Origin: Bathynomus jamesi
Taxonomy: Eukaryota > Arthropoda > Malacostraca > Isopoda > Cirolanidae
DNA: 64,000 nucleotides
Direction of reading: 5' to 3'
Assembly: GCA_023014485.1 (NCBI GenBank)
Contig: JAJOZX010001570.1
Coordinates: forward strand, 487,501 to 551,500
In this document: one piece after another, positions 31,685 through 41,347 of the stretch
Numbering within the stretch: the stretch's first letter is position 1
How the letters are laid out: every line of letters begins with the position of its first letter
Translations under genes and position numbers: made by a program
Notes under the pieces: model-generated
What the model saw: only the letters and a program-made list of their open reading frames with translations
Told to the model about the DNA's origin: nothing
Databases searched by the model: none

Positions 31685-33044
31685 CAGGGTGGGGCACGGG
31701 AATCAAGTGTTTTTTGAATAGCTAGTAATCGGCCATTAGGAATGGGAGGGGGCGTGCGGTAGGTAGCATTCCATTCCTGGGTTCATAGCATTTAACTTTA
31801 ACTAACACTCACCTTTATCTTTCAGGTGCCATCATGGAGCAGTGGACGTTAGAACACCGCATGTTCGCGTATGATCATTTTGTTAGGAGTGGCGAGTCAG
31901 TGACAGCAGTTCAGCGTGCGTTTCGCCGCAGATTCAACATTCATCGAAATGACTCTGTTCCGCTCGTGACACAATCTTACGTTGGGTTAACAATCTTCGA
32001 ACAGGAGGCTCAATAATGAAAACAAAACCGAAGGGGCCGCAACGCACTGTGCGTACTCCAGAGAACGTTGAAAGGGTCAGACAAGCGATGTTGCAAAGCC
32101 TAGGCCGCTCTGCTCGGAGACATTCAGCTGCACTCGGAATCAGCAATCGTACTGTTAGACGGATTTTGCATGAAGAATTACATTTTCACCCATACAAGTT
32201 AGGCGGGCGGATGTGAGGAATTGAATGTAACGATTGCCCCCAACGACTGAATTTTGCACAGGAAATGCTTCCACTTTATGAGCAGAATGAAAACATGATG
32301 GTGGTAATGAGTGATGAAGCCCATTTCCACCTTAATGGGGCCGTCAACATCAAAACTGTCGGTATTGGGCTGCTGAAAATCCGCGACAACTCCATGAAAA
32401 ACCGCTGCATCGCCCTAAGGTTTACAGTTTGGTGCGCGGTGGGAAAGTTTGGCGTCATCGGTCCCTATTTCTTTCGAACAAAATGGGGTTACCGTTACCA
32501 TAACATCTGGGCGTTACATTGAGATGGTGAACACCTTTTTCATCCCTGAGTTACGAAGAAGGCGTATTGCTCGTCGACATTTGTGGTTTCAGCAAGATGG
32601 GGCCACGCCACACACCGCCAGAGCGTCAATGGCTGTTCTTCGCCCCCTGTTTCCCAACCATCTCATTTCGAGATTTGGTGACATTGCATGGCCCCTCGGT
32701 CCCCTGACTGTCCACATGTGACTTCTTTCTATGGGGGTACCTCAAGTCACGTGTACGAGGACAAGCCCCGTACATTAGATGCATTGAAGGAAGCGATCCG
32801 TCAACAAATCATCCAAATCACAGAGACCTGCTGGGAAGAGTGGAGGCCAATTTTCGTAAACGCCTTCAACAATGCGTCGACGGCCAAGGACATCATATGC
32901 CAGATATAATTTTCGGTACATGATTATTATGACATGAAATGCTATGTTCTTACGAATGTTGTTCTACCAATATATTTTCTTTACAAAAATAAATATCATT
33001 TTCCTGATTATTCCAAAAACACTTGGTTCCCGTGCCCCACCCTG
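31685..33044 (+). mobile_element. Mariner-type element, near full length
   Basis: Ends CAGGGTGGGGCACGGGAATC and the complement of GTTCCCGTGCCCCACCCTG, with similarity over about 35 bp. TA flanks at 31683-31684 and 33045-33046. At 1.36 kb it has the length of a complete element, but the transposase is split by several shifts. Confidence 0.9.
31834..32909 (+). pseudogene. Mariner-type transposase, frame-shifted
   Basis: Pieces in order: 31834-32016 MEQWTLEHRMFAYDHFVRSG (HTH), 32016-32216 RTPENVERVRQAMLQSLGRS and SNRTVRRILHEELHFHPYKL, 32265-32522 with VVMSDEAHFHLNG (first catalytic Asp), 32449-32721 with LWFQQDGATPHTA (second Asp), and 32688-32909 with the start of SPD-type block three and VYEDKPRTLDALKEAIRQQI. 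The third Asp block is damaged (SPDCPHVTSFYG). At least four frameshifts mean it is inactive, although almost all domains are present. Confidence 0.85.
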
Positions 33045-33051
33045 TATATTG

Positions 33052-33231
33052 TTTAACCTCCTTCGCAACATTAAGGTCATATGAGTTGACGGGGGGAATC
33101 CGAACCTCTAGTCGCTACACATTCTGAGTGCAGAGGACAGTCGCCCATCCAACTAAAACCGAGGCCTAGTAGTGAAGCTTAACTTCGCTGATTGACGGGA
33201 AGCCGTGTTACAACACTGGTCACGACGTAAC
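33052..33231 (-). mobile_element. 5S-rRNA-derived SINE, minus copy
   Basis: Minus strand: CAGCGAAGTTAAGCTTCACT, then TAGTTGGATGGGCGACTGTC, the degenerate T-arm core (GAGGTTCGGATTCCCC) and the tail TTGCGAAGGAGGTTAAACAA. It directly follows the TA of the mariner-type element. Confidence 0.8.
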
Positions 33232-33245
33232 CATACACACACACA

Positions 33246-34010
33246 CAGTGCTGCGCCCGCTAACTCCTAAAGTTAGTGCCGCTAACGCTAACAACCATAA
33301 AATTTAGTGCCGCTAACGCTAAGCATTTTAACAATTAGCGCCACTAACGCTAAGCATTTTAACAATTAGCGCCACTAACGCTAATTTTGTCGCTAATTTT
33401 TTCTGAAACCACCCCAATTTATATATGTTCTGCCTTCCGTCTGTAACGGGCAGGGCTGCCGAGAGGGCGGGGAAGAAGCCGGGTTAAATCCCCGGGGCCC
33501 GGACCTCAAGGGCTCTAGGGGGCCAGGAAAGGGGGGATAAAATCTAAAAATATTATTAAAGAATTTATTGAATAACAGAGGAAATATAATTAATGAACAT
33601 ACATTTTATAGAGATTATCATGCTGTATGTTTTGAATAGTGACTTGGACATATAATCAGTTTGCTTGTTATGCACACAAAAAACATTCATAATAAAATAC
33701 CGATTAAACGGGGGGCCCACATACCAATCCTTCCCCGGGACCCGTGACAGCTCTCGCCGGCCCTGGTAACAGGCAATAACATATTTTGCTACAAGCGGAG
33801 CAGTGGATATACATAGTCTGTCCAACAAGTTGCAGCTTACAACCTCTACATGTTGATGCCATGATCAACTCGCAGTTAGTGCTGTCTCAGTCTTTTATAA
33901 TAGAGATTGAAATCGGCGAACCAAATTTTGGTACAAGTGGTTTTGAAAAATTAGTGATTATCGTTTAGCGATTGACTTTCTCTAAAAACTTAGCGCCGCT
34001 AATCCAGCAA
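33246..34010. mobile_element. hAT-like MITE with GCTAACGC-type subterminal arrays, carrying a nested MITE
   Basis: The left end is CAGTGCTGCGCCCGCTAAC. The complement of the right end has TTGCTGGATTAGCGGCGCT. Between about 33280 and 33400 a 31-bp unit with CACTAACGCTAAGCATTTTA is tandemly repeated, each unit holding TTAGCGCC or GCTAACGCTAA. A second hAT MITE sits at 33451-33765. The right end lies in (TA)n, so the duplication is unreadable. Confidence 0.6.
33451..33765. mobile_element. 315-bp hAT MITE, nested
   Basis: Ends CAGGGCTGCCGAGAG and the complement of CTCTCGCCGGCCCTG. The 8-bp flanks GTAACGGG (33443-33450) and GTAACAGG (33766-33773) differ at one base. GC-rich ends with an AT-rich middle. 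Non-coding. Confidence 0.8.
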
Positions 34011-34011
34011 T

Positions 34012-34027
34012 ATATATATAATATATA

Positions 34028-34067
<40 letters not shown>
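34012..34067. repeat. (TA)n microsatellite
   Basis: Near-pure TA tract of about 55 bp, joined on the right to a truncated 5S-derived SINE. Confidence 0.95.
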
Positions 34068-34070
<3 letters not shown>

Positions 34071-34082
34071 TATATACACACC

Positions 34083-34191
34083 GTCCTTCGCGCCCGATTA
34101 TGTAGCGACCCGTGGTTCCCACGTAAAGCCGTAGGTCCCCTCCGTCATATGACCTTAGATGTTGCGAACATTAAACAACCCCAATAAAAAA
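34083..34191 (+). mobile_element. 5S-derived SINE, 5'-truncated
   Basis: Plus strand copy lacking the 5S head. It starts near CGCCCGATTATGTAGCGACC and carries CGTGGTTCCCACGTAAAGCC, TAGGTCCCCTCCGTCATATG and the tail TTGCGAACATTAAACAACCC with an A-rich end. Confidence 0.8.
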
Positions 34192-34372
34192 AAATATATT
34201 TATATATCTATATACACACACTATATATTTTTTTAATGTAGAAAGGAGGGGCCAAAGGCGGGTGCCCGCAAAAATGCCCCCCTTTATAAGAGAGAGCCAA
34301 AATCAAGGTCTCTGAGGCTCACGATACTATTATTTTTGTACAAATTTTGAAAAGATTGTGTAGTGTGTAATA
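34192..34372. other. No feature recognised
   Basis: Short AT-rich spacer before the minus-strand Tc1. Confidence 0.4.
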
Positions 34373-35318
34373 AGCACACCGGACAAAAAATTAGTCACCC
34401 CTCTCAGAATGTACCTAATAACGTGTGACGGCGCCTCTGGCCTTGATAACCGCACGAATCCGGCGAGGCAGAGACTCGACGAGGTTGTGCATGTACTGAA
34501 CATCGATTTGCTGCCACTCGTTCATCAGCCGGTCCCGAAGTTCCGCCAGAGTCCTGCGCTTCAGTTTCTGTTTCCAGCCTGAACAACACCTTCGACGCAT
34601 TCAGGATTAAAGGCTTCATTGGACCTGCGATGTACTCGTCGCCTCCCATCATTGGAGAACAAACAAAAACGGGACTCATCGGACCAAATTACACGTTTCC
34701 AATCTGCCGCAGTCCAGTTTTTATGCCTCTGAGCCCATTTATAACGTGCCAATTTGTGACTTGCTGTTAACAGCGGCCTCTTCCGTGGTACCCTGCTCCA
34801 GATGTCCATCGCATGCAGTTCTCGTCGCAATGTCCGTTCGGAAATTGGTCGCTGGAGAACCTCATTGGTTTCTTGGAGCAATTGTTCTCTGGTTTGAAAA
34901 CGATTTGCAGTTACTAGACGAGAAACATGGCGGCGGCCCCTATTGTCGAGAATTGTTTTCCGGCCACAGTTACGCCGTCGATTGTCAGTTGATTGCGAAC
35001 TACACCACTCTGTAAACTCGCTGGACAGTACGCGTTGAACACCAACAAATTGGGCTACTTCAGACATTTTGTGTCCGTGGGCTCTGCCAAACACGATGGC
35101 TCCTTTTTGCCACTGAGTAACGTCTGCCTCACGACCCATTTTGCAGACTATATCCAACACACACTTTGTTCTTCACCACCTCACGAAACAGATCTGATCC
35201 TGTGTGCTACGTCACCGCTACTTGTCACTTACCAATGCTACATCAGCGCCCTCTGTGTGACCTTGAACTTCCTACTATCGGTGCTATTAGGGGTGACTAA
35301 TTTTTTGTCCGGTGTGCT
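34373..35318 (-). mobile_element. Tc1-type element, internally deleted, perfect inverted ends
   Basis: Ends AGCACACCGGACAAAAAATT and its exact complement agree over about 28 bp, with TA flanks at 34371-34372 and 35319-35320. At 946 bp it is about 650 bp short of complete. Perfect ends with an internal deletion suggest fairly recent trans-mobilisation. Confidence 0.9.
34415..35139 (-). pseudogene. Tc1 transposase lacking the second and third catalytic residues
   Basis: From ATG at 35139: MGREADVTQWQKGAIVFGRA (HTH), VSSEFTEW-like linker, RTLRRELHAMDIWSRVPRKR, and the first catalytic Asp in VIWSDESRFCLFSNDGRRRV. After AFNPECVEGV the coding jumps, near 34580, to the C-terminal end LRDRLMNEWQQIDVQYMHNL and RRIRAVIKARGA (34600-34415 in another frame). 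The block with the second Asp and the Glu is deleted. Confidence 0.85.
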
Positions 35319-35331
35319 TATATATATACAG

Positions 35332-35335
<4 letters not shown>

Positions 35336-35380
<45 letters not shown>

Positions 35381-35515
35381 TCGGTTACCGGCGAGGGCAG
35401 GCGAGACACAGTTTGCTTCCCTGGATAGGTCTAAGGTGGGGTAACGAGCTTAACCTTCATCAGCATGAACAATTCGGGCTTGATGCTGTCCAAATGCAAT
35501 GTAAATCTTTGGGTA
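35336..35515 (+). mobile_element. (TA)n plus SINE-tail fragment
   Basis: After a TA tract (35336-35375), the segment carries GTAACGAGCTTAACCTTCAT and CAGCATGAACAATTCGGGCT. These match the tail of the tRNA-derived SINE (AAGCTTGACCTTCGCCAGAA, TGAACAATTCGGGCGGAAGC). The head differs, so this is either a truncated copy or a related SINE. Confidence 0.55.
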
Positions 35516-35712
35516 CCTAGGTAGGCTTATATAAAGCCAAACTGCTTATACCCTATCCAGCATATAGGCTCACATATTGGGTGCTTAAGCAACAGGACAT
35601 GCTACAAAAACAAAATTATACAAGGCAAGACTTTAAACATATAAATAAATCCATAATGAAAACTGAACTAACATTTAATATATTTCAAGTATATATATAT
35701 ATATATATATAT

Positions 35713-35993
35713 AACCTTTGGTTAGCTTCCGCCCGAATTGTTCATTCTGGCGAAGGTCAAGCTTTTCACTCCAACTTAGACCTACAGTTTAACGTGGAAT
35801 CCGAACCACGCTTCACCAGCAGCCCAGTATCTTAACCACTAGGTCACCAGGGTACCCATTTATCTACCAACCACTCTTTATTGTGTGGAAGGATGAACAA
35901 CTGGGTTTTGCTGCGTGCTAGCTGCCGTCACCAGGTCTCGAACCCGGGGCCGATGGATTTGTAGTCAGCGACGCTAACCACTACACCACCGAT

Positions 35994-35994
<1 letters not shown>
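35713..35994 (-). mobile_element. Dimeric tRNA-derived SINE, minus copy
   Basis: Minus strand: A box TGGTGTAGTGGTTAGCGTCG, B box GGGTTCGAGACCTGG, then CACACAATAAAGAGTGG. The second A-box-like GGTGACCTAGTGGTTAAGAT leads into CTGGGCTGCTG. The T-arm core CGTGGTTCGGATTCCACGTT and TGTAGGTCTAAG follow, then the tail AAGCTTGACCTTCGCCAGAA. It ends at (TA)n at 35690-35712. It is better preserved than the 14.7-kb copy for the first B box. Confidence 0.85.
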
Positions 35995-36040
<46 letters not shown>

Positions 36041-36640
36041 TACACACAACTTCGATGCAGGAAATCCTAAAATACCTTTTAAGCTCTATTGTACAATCAC
36101 AGGCTAGTTAGTATTGTGTTTTCATCAGTTACATAATACATACTATATTCTTAGTTTCATCATGACAGCGTAGGCCAGGCACTATTTTGCGACTATTGTG
36201 TAATGTTTGAAATGATACACGAGTGCCATCAAACACTATTCACTGATTCAAGTTTTAATTATAGTAATGGTATGTCACACTTTTATTAAATTTCTTTTTT
36301 GAGTCAGACTGATTATGAGTTATGCAAAGCCTGTTTTGTTTTTTGTTTTTATTAGGGGCTCCTTTTTATCTATGGTAGGCGCCGCCTGCAGCGTCTACTG
36401 TCCTCCATTTTTGAAAACACTTTTTGCAAACTTTTACTATCGCGAATAAATAGCCTGACCTTTAACGAAGATCGTAGAAATATATAGTAATACTGTGTGG
36501 TGGTGAAAATTTTCTCTCTCATCACATTTAGGACAAATACACCACATGTGGGTATGGCATGGGAATTATGAAATAAAATTTGTTTTTGTTAAATTTTGTT
36601 ATAATGCTCGAGTAAACATTCAACGCGTAATATTAATATA
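35995..36640. other. (CA)n(TA)n microsatellite then unassigned sequence
   Basis: A CA/TA tract occupies about 35996-36045. The remainder to 36640 is AT-rich with no supported feature. Confidence 0.6.
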
Positions 36641-36647
36641 CCAGTTG

Positions 36648-37196
36648 ATTACAATTGATCTTCCCTATTTTAAACATTTATTATGAAAAAATTAACAAAG
36701 TTACAGCGAAAAGCAAGATATACAAATAAAGAAGAACTCAAAAACTTTGTTTACGAGCTATTGAAGTTCAATGAGCTCCTTCTGTGGCTCTGAAGACATC
36801 AAAGCGGTATTCCGTTTGATTCCATACATTTTGCAGCATATCATACTGAATTTTTGTAACAGCCTCACGTATCCTTCCTTTCCTTCAAATGTTCCCAAAT
36901 TGTTGCCATTGGTGGAATAAAAACTTAATTTTTGAGATAGTCCCAGAGGAAGAAATCAAGGGGAGTTAGAGTGGGCGAACGAGCTGGCCAAGGAATGGGT
37001 CCGTCACGCCCGATCCAACGATCAGGCAATGGCTCATTCTGGAATGTAACCACAAAAGGAGCTCATATTGAACTTCAATAGCTTGTAAATAAATTATTTT
37101 GAGTTCTTCTTTATTTGTATATCTTGCTTTTCGCTGTAGCTTTGCTAGTTTTTTCATAATAAATGTTTAAAATCGGGAAGATCATTTGTAATCACC
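36648..37196 (-). mobile_element. Deleted mariner relative with ~140-bp inverted ends
   Basis: The left arm (TTTAAACATTTATTATGAAA, then CAGCGAAAAGCAAGATATAC) is mirrored at 37070-37196 by near-identical inverted sequence. Between the arms the minus strand encodes GPIPWPARSPTLTPLDFFLW (about 37020-36940), the third-Asp block of a mariner-type transposase with SPT for SPD. The arms include coding sequence from one end, so the other end appears to have been replaced by an inverted copy. Confidence 0.75.
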
Positions 37197-37215
37197 TGGT
37201 ACCTACAACTTTTAT

Positions 37216-37429
37216 GGATCTTTACGGTTTGGCAGACTGCTGCAGATTTTTACGAAAATTAATAAATCAGTCATTTACAAATTTTATCCTAAGGAAATGT
37301 CTAGTTTCTAATGTAACTTAACTAAACCTAACCTAACCTAACCTACATTTCCTAAGGATAAAATGTGTAAATAATTGATTTACTAATTTTTGTAAAAATC
37401 TGTAGCAATTCGCCAAACCGTAAAGATCC
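37216..37429. mobile_element. 214-bp foldback element with 8-bp duplication and (CCTAA)n loop
   Basis: Arms of about 90 bp start GGATCTTTACGGTTTGGC and end with its near-complement GCCAAACCGTAAAGATCC. They also share CATTTCCTAAGGATAAAAT. The loop contains CTAAACCTAACCTAACCTAA. The 8-bp flanks ACTTTTAT (37208-37215, 37430-37437) are identical, which shows transposition. The superfamily is uncertain (8-bp duplications occur in hAT, P and others). Confidence 0.85.
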
Positions 37430-37437
37430 ACTTTTAT

Positions 37438-37655
37438 ATTATTTTATAACCAACGTACATCCTGTTCATCATTTATAATAGCTAAAATAAATCGGGTAAT
37501 GACATCATAACTAAAGTAAATAAGTGTAATAGAATTTTATGTAGGCCCTACATCGCTCGGCTTTTAGATTTCGTATATTTCGAAATCAGTGTATTTCTAT
37601 TCATGTAGTACTTCGCTGTTTCATTGGGATCCCAAAGGCAAGGTACGGTAGGCCT

Positions 37656-37720
<65 letters not shown>

Positions 37721-37728
37721 TCTCTCTC

Positions 37729-37762
<34 letters not shown>

Positions 37763-37770
37763 ACACACAC
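37438..37770. repeat. Spacer and compound microsatellite (CT)n(TA)n(TG)n
   Basis: 37438-37660 is unassigned. 37661-37770 is a CT tract of about 67 bp with single-base interruptions, then TA and TG/CA. The tract abuts a truncated foldback element. Confidence 0.9.
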
Positions 37771-38075
37771 AGACCGTGCATGGAACGAGGAACTCTCTTG
37801 GAAAAATTAAATCCACTATAGTTTGAATAAGTAACGGCAAATTACAAATACTAAAGCTTTTTTCGTTTTCATGATGGAAACCCAACGTGGGCAATGGGTC
37901 ACAAGCAAAGGGATCCTAAAATACAGCTTCCCTCACTAGCTATCTGGTAAACAGATAGGACCCAGCTTTGGAACAGGGTCCAGAGTTTGAAGCTGCCTAG
38001 ACTGCTACATTCAGAACCTCGATGCATTTACGTCGGATCGAATACATCAAAGAAAAAGGGTAACTATTGTATATT
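37771..38075 (+). mobile_element. One-ended copy of the CAGACCGTG foldback family
   Basis: The segment matches 39758-40075 across its length: CAGACCGTGCATGGAACGAG, AAATTAAATCCACTATAG, AACGTGGGCAATGGGTCAC, TACAGCTTCCCTCAC, and TACATCAAAGA at the end. The inverted right arm is missing, so this is a truncated copy. Confidence 0.75.
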
Positions 38076-38218
38076 TAGCCTAAAAACAAAACTTAAACCT
38101 CAACCGGAAAATTTGAGCGTCCACTTTTCAAAGCACTTAACAAGCCCATTTGATGTGCCACAACTCACATTGTAATAAATATATATATATGTGTGTGTGT
38201 GTGTGTAAGAAAATGCCC

Positions 38219-38314
38219 TTAACCCTTTACCGCACTGTGCGTCGAATACGTAACGTTTCAAATACACGCATTTCGACTCAACCCTACGCAAAAAGTTCGG
38301 CGATAAAGGGTTAA
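38219..38314. mobile_element. 96-bp piggyBac-like MITE, second copy
   Basis: Begins TTAACCCTTTACCGC and ends CGATAAAGGGTTAA, with TTAA at each end. The interior CGTTTCAAATACACGCAT matches the complement of the 6766-6861 copy. Same length as that copy. Confidence 0.75.
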
Positions 38315-38940
38315 AATCAGATATTTTTAACGTTTTTACGGAGTAGGCTTCATGCAAGATCCCCATTAACCCTCATTCCACTTCGCGCTGTAACCACAAA
38401 TGTCAAAATTCCTGAGAATATTGGTTTTTAATTCGCGACCCCGACTGTGTCCAGACTCCTTCCTTCACTATTTCCCCTGCCTCATGCAATAGGAAGACAG
38501 GGCTTATTGCCAAAAGGAAGACTTGCATATACAAACCGAAAATCTTGAAGATGTTACAATTTACTTCCAAGGAGTAAACAAAACCCACCTGTAAAATGAC
38601 GTAAATCTGTGTAAACAGATTTTTAGTACATCCTATTTATTTGATTACTGATGGAAAGCGTCAGATAGCTATAGTCAAGCGTACCAAGACTATCGATGGC
38701 AAAAGGCCTAAACGAAAAATTGATGGTTTTAAAATTTACTTATTTTATACTAAAATAACGCTTGAAAGTATTTTAAAATGTTGAAAACTAAAATTTGTGA
38801 AAGCTGACGTTATTTTTTTTTTTTTTATTTATTTACTGAGTTAATGGACGTCATAAATTCTGATCAGTTATCGATAGTCATGTAAATTCTACATTTCTAA
38901 ATAAACCAGTTTAAACTCTGGTTCTTAACTAGTTCTGATG
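38315..38940. other. No feature recognised
   Basis: Mixed sequence with a poly-T tract near 38812-38826. A TTAACCCTCATTCCACTTCG word at 38366 may be one end of another piggyBac-like MITE. No gene recognised. Confidence 0.4.
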
Positions 38941-38964
38941 TTATATATATATATATATATATAC

Positions 38965-39050
38965 TACAAAAAAAATACCCATAGGATCCGAACCCGGAAC
39001 TATTCAGTAGAAATCGCGAGCGTTACCATCACACGATGACGAGATACAAG
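38965..39050 (-). mobile_element. tRNA-like SINE head fragment
   Basis: Minus strand: A-box-like GTGTGATGGTAACGCTCGCG and B box GGGTTCGGATCC, spaced as in a tRNA. The acceptor arms do not pair convincingly, so it is a tRNA-derived relic and not a tRNA gene. It starts after a (TA)n tract at 38942-38962. Confidence 0.55.
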
Positions 39051-39207
39051 TTAACACAATCTGTCGTATATTTAAACGACCAAGGAAACACTTTAACTCT
39101 TTCGCGTCCAGAGGTTTTTTACGATGTTAACCCACCTGCACTCGATGTAATGGGATCATTTAATTTAGATTTCTGATACAGCACTGGAGTTCCATAAATG
39201 GAATAAT

Positions 39208-39362
39208 AACGCAAGAGCACGAGTGGTTTTTGTCTGAAACAAAAATGCCGTTCGTCGTAATGAGATGGTAGCGCTCACAACATCTACTCAGGAGGTCCCG
39301 GGTTCGAATCCTGGAGGGGCAGTTTTATTCTGTACAAAAACCACTCGTACTCATGCGTGTAA
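39208..39362 (+). mobile_element. tRNA-like segment enclosed by inverted repeats
   Basis: Arms ACGAGTGGTTTTTGT (39219-39233) and ACAAAAACCACTCGT (39334-39348) are perfect, and weaker pairing extends them by about 12 bp outward. Between them lies TGAGATGGTAGCGCTCAC (A-box-like) and GGGTTCGAATCCTGG (B box 39300-39314), followed by AGGGGCA. The arrangement resembles a SINE head captured between short terminal repeats. Confidence 0.6.
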
Positions 39363-39365
39363 TTT

Positions 39366-39371
<6 letters not shown>

Positions 39372-39406
<35 letters not shown>
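39372..39406. repeat. (TA)n microsatellite
   Basis: TA tract of about 35 bp, then (TG)n, before the inverted SINE pair. Confidence 0.9.
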
Positions 39407-39407
<1 letters not shown>

Positions 39408-39417
39408 TGTGTGTCTG

Positions 39418-39556
39418 TCTTGACAGTAATTGGATGGGAGACCGTCCTTTGCGTCCAGCGTCTATGTTATGTAGCGACCCATCGTTCGGACCCCATGCAA
39501 AGTTGTAGGTCCCTTCCGTCATGAACTTTGGTGTTGCGAAGGTTAAACAACCCAAT
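39418..39556 (+). mobile_element. 5S-derived SINE, plus copy, 5'-truncated
   Basis: Starts inside the 5S-like part with TAATTGGATGGGAGACCGTC. It then has GTAGCGACCCATCGTTCGGA, CAAAGTTGTAGGTCCC and the tail TTGCGAAGGTTAAACAACCC. It is joined tail-to-tail to the next copy. Confidence 0.85.
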
Positions 39557-39748
39557 CAACTAACCTCCTTCGCAACAGCAAAAGTCATGTGACAGAAGGG
39601 ACCTACAACTTTACGTAGGATCCGAACTAAGAGTCACTACATCATCTGGACGCAGAGGACGGTCACCCATCTAACAAACTACCCAGAGTCCCAAGCCCAC
39701 TGTCGCTTAACTTCGCTGACGGAAAGCGGTGTCCGATATGGCCATGAT
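39557..39748 (-). mobile_element. 5S-derived SINE, minus copy
   Basis: Minus strand: GTCAGCGAAGTTAAGCGACA, TTTGTTAGATGGGTGACCGT, AGTTCGGATCCTACGTAAAG, TTGTAGGTCCCTTCTGTCAC and the tail TTGCGAAGGAGGTTAG. Together with the plus copy it forms an inverted pair that could fold. Confidence 0.85.
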
Positions 39749-39757
39749 ATATATATA

Positions 39758-40201
39758 CAGACCGTGCATGGAACAAGGAACTCTTCTAGGAAAATTAAAT
39801 CCACTATAGTCTGAATAAGTAATGGTAAATGACAAATACTATAGTTTTTTCTTTTTCATGATGCTAGCCCGACGTGGGCAACGGGTCACTCGCAAAGAGG
39901 TCCCAAAAATATAGCTTCCCTCACCAGCTATCTGCAAAGCAGACAGGATCCAGCTTTGGGACAGAAGTTCAGAACCTAGGGTTTAAAGCAGCCTAGCCCA
40001 GCTACATTTAGAACCTCAATATAAGCAAAAGAATCGCTGCCTTCACGTCAGATTGAATACATCAAAGAGTAACCCGTTGTCCACGTCGGGCTAGCATCAT
40101 GAAAAAGAAAAAAACTATAGTATTTGCCATTTACCATTACTTATTCGGACTATAGTGGATTTAATTTTCCTAGAAGAGTTCCTTGTTCCATGCACGGTCT
40201 G
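39758..40201. mobile_element. 444-bp foldback element with ~130-bp inverted arms
   Basis: The left arm begins CAGACCGTGCATGGAACAAG and the complement of the right end begins identically. Near-perfect pairing continues through CCACTATAGTC, TTTCATGATGCTAGCCCGAC and GTGGGCAACGGGT. The left flank is TA. The interior (about 180 bp) matches the one-ended copy at 37771-38075. Non-coding. Mariner-like MITE or foldback. Confidence 0.85.
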
Positions 40202-41251
40202 TGTGTATCATAAAAAAACCTCGGGGAACCATTCTGAGTTCATTCCCATATATATATATATTATATATATATATATATATAATATATATATATATATATT
40301 ACACACTTCCTGTCATAACTGTCTATTGTCAAATTCATGATTATCAAATTTTATAGTAATCCTCGCCTGTAACAAGGCAAGGGTTTCTTTATGGTTTCTT
40401 TATGACTTGTCTGGTGAACTAATTTTAAGGGTTTACAATCTGGCAGGAAAGCCTGTTTCAGGAGGATATTTATTGAATTAAATTACTGACTTTTTTTTTT
40501 GAAGGTCTTCAACAGACAATGTTGCCATGTATGTCTGAAACAATATTGAGCTTAGTTCTCGAACGCTATAAACCAGTTAGTTTCTAAGAATGACTTGATT
40601 CTTGTTATGGGGAAATGTATTTAAATAAAGTGTAGGAAAATGTGTGCGAGAGTTCGCGTGTATTGTTGGCTTTCTTACGAAACTGCGACAATCTTTAGGA
40701 TACACAAAGAGCTCATAGCGAGACGAACGAGTGGTGACATTAGTGGTGGTGTCAGTATTTTTTTTATTGTTTAATGCTAAGTCACTAAATATCATGGAAA
40801 AAAGGATATGATGAACGTTACGCTAGGTTAGGTTGAATTACAGTATCTAAATTACGTTGAATATCGCCACGCACAACTGAAAATTGGGAAATGTCGCAGT
40901 TTCATTAGGTAACCAAACGCATGTGTGCGTATGCGACAGAGAGTAACTAATTATTACAATCTGACTGGTAATATGGCATTATAAAACTACTAAACGTGGT
41001 TTATCTGACACAAGTCAGTACCTTTTGGCTGAAATAACTCCGGACACTATATGCGGAAAGTTTTAAGGTCTCGAAGAATTTTAAACATAGGCCTAACACT
41101 TACAGTGTAAGGTGTAGAAGTAAACAGCATACCAGAGGGTATAGGTTAACTTAACGACTAAATTTGTTTTTACAGTACATATAATCGCTGGCTGTTTACA
41201 AATAAAATCGTATTCCATTATTGACCAAATTATAGATAAGTAGGCTTTGAC
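40202..41251. other. (TA)n tract then unassigned sequence
   Basis: TA tract about 40250-40299. The rest has no supported gene. GCTAGGTTAGGTTG (near 40831) is a telomere-type word. A short minus frame at 40577-40795 is not recognised. Confidence 0.5.

Positions 41252-41342
<91 letters not shown>
41252..41342. repeat. (CA)n(TA)n microsatellite
   Basis: About 55 bp of CA followed by about 35 bp of TA. Confidence 0.95.

Positions 41343-41347
<5 letters not shown>

Noticed and set aside
34746..35520. Plus-strand frames of 89 and 175 residues
   Set aside because: Antisense to the minus-strand Tc1 transposase; the second then runs into a (TA)n tract.
37320..37345. A telomere
   Set aside because: Only about four CCTAA units, located in the loop of a foldback element with a target-site duplication.
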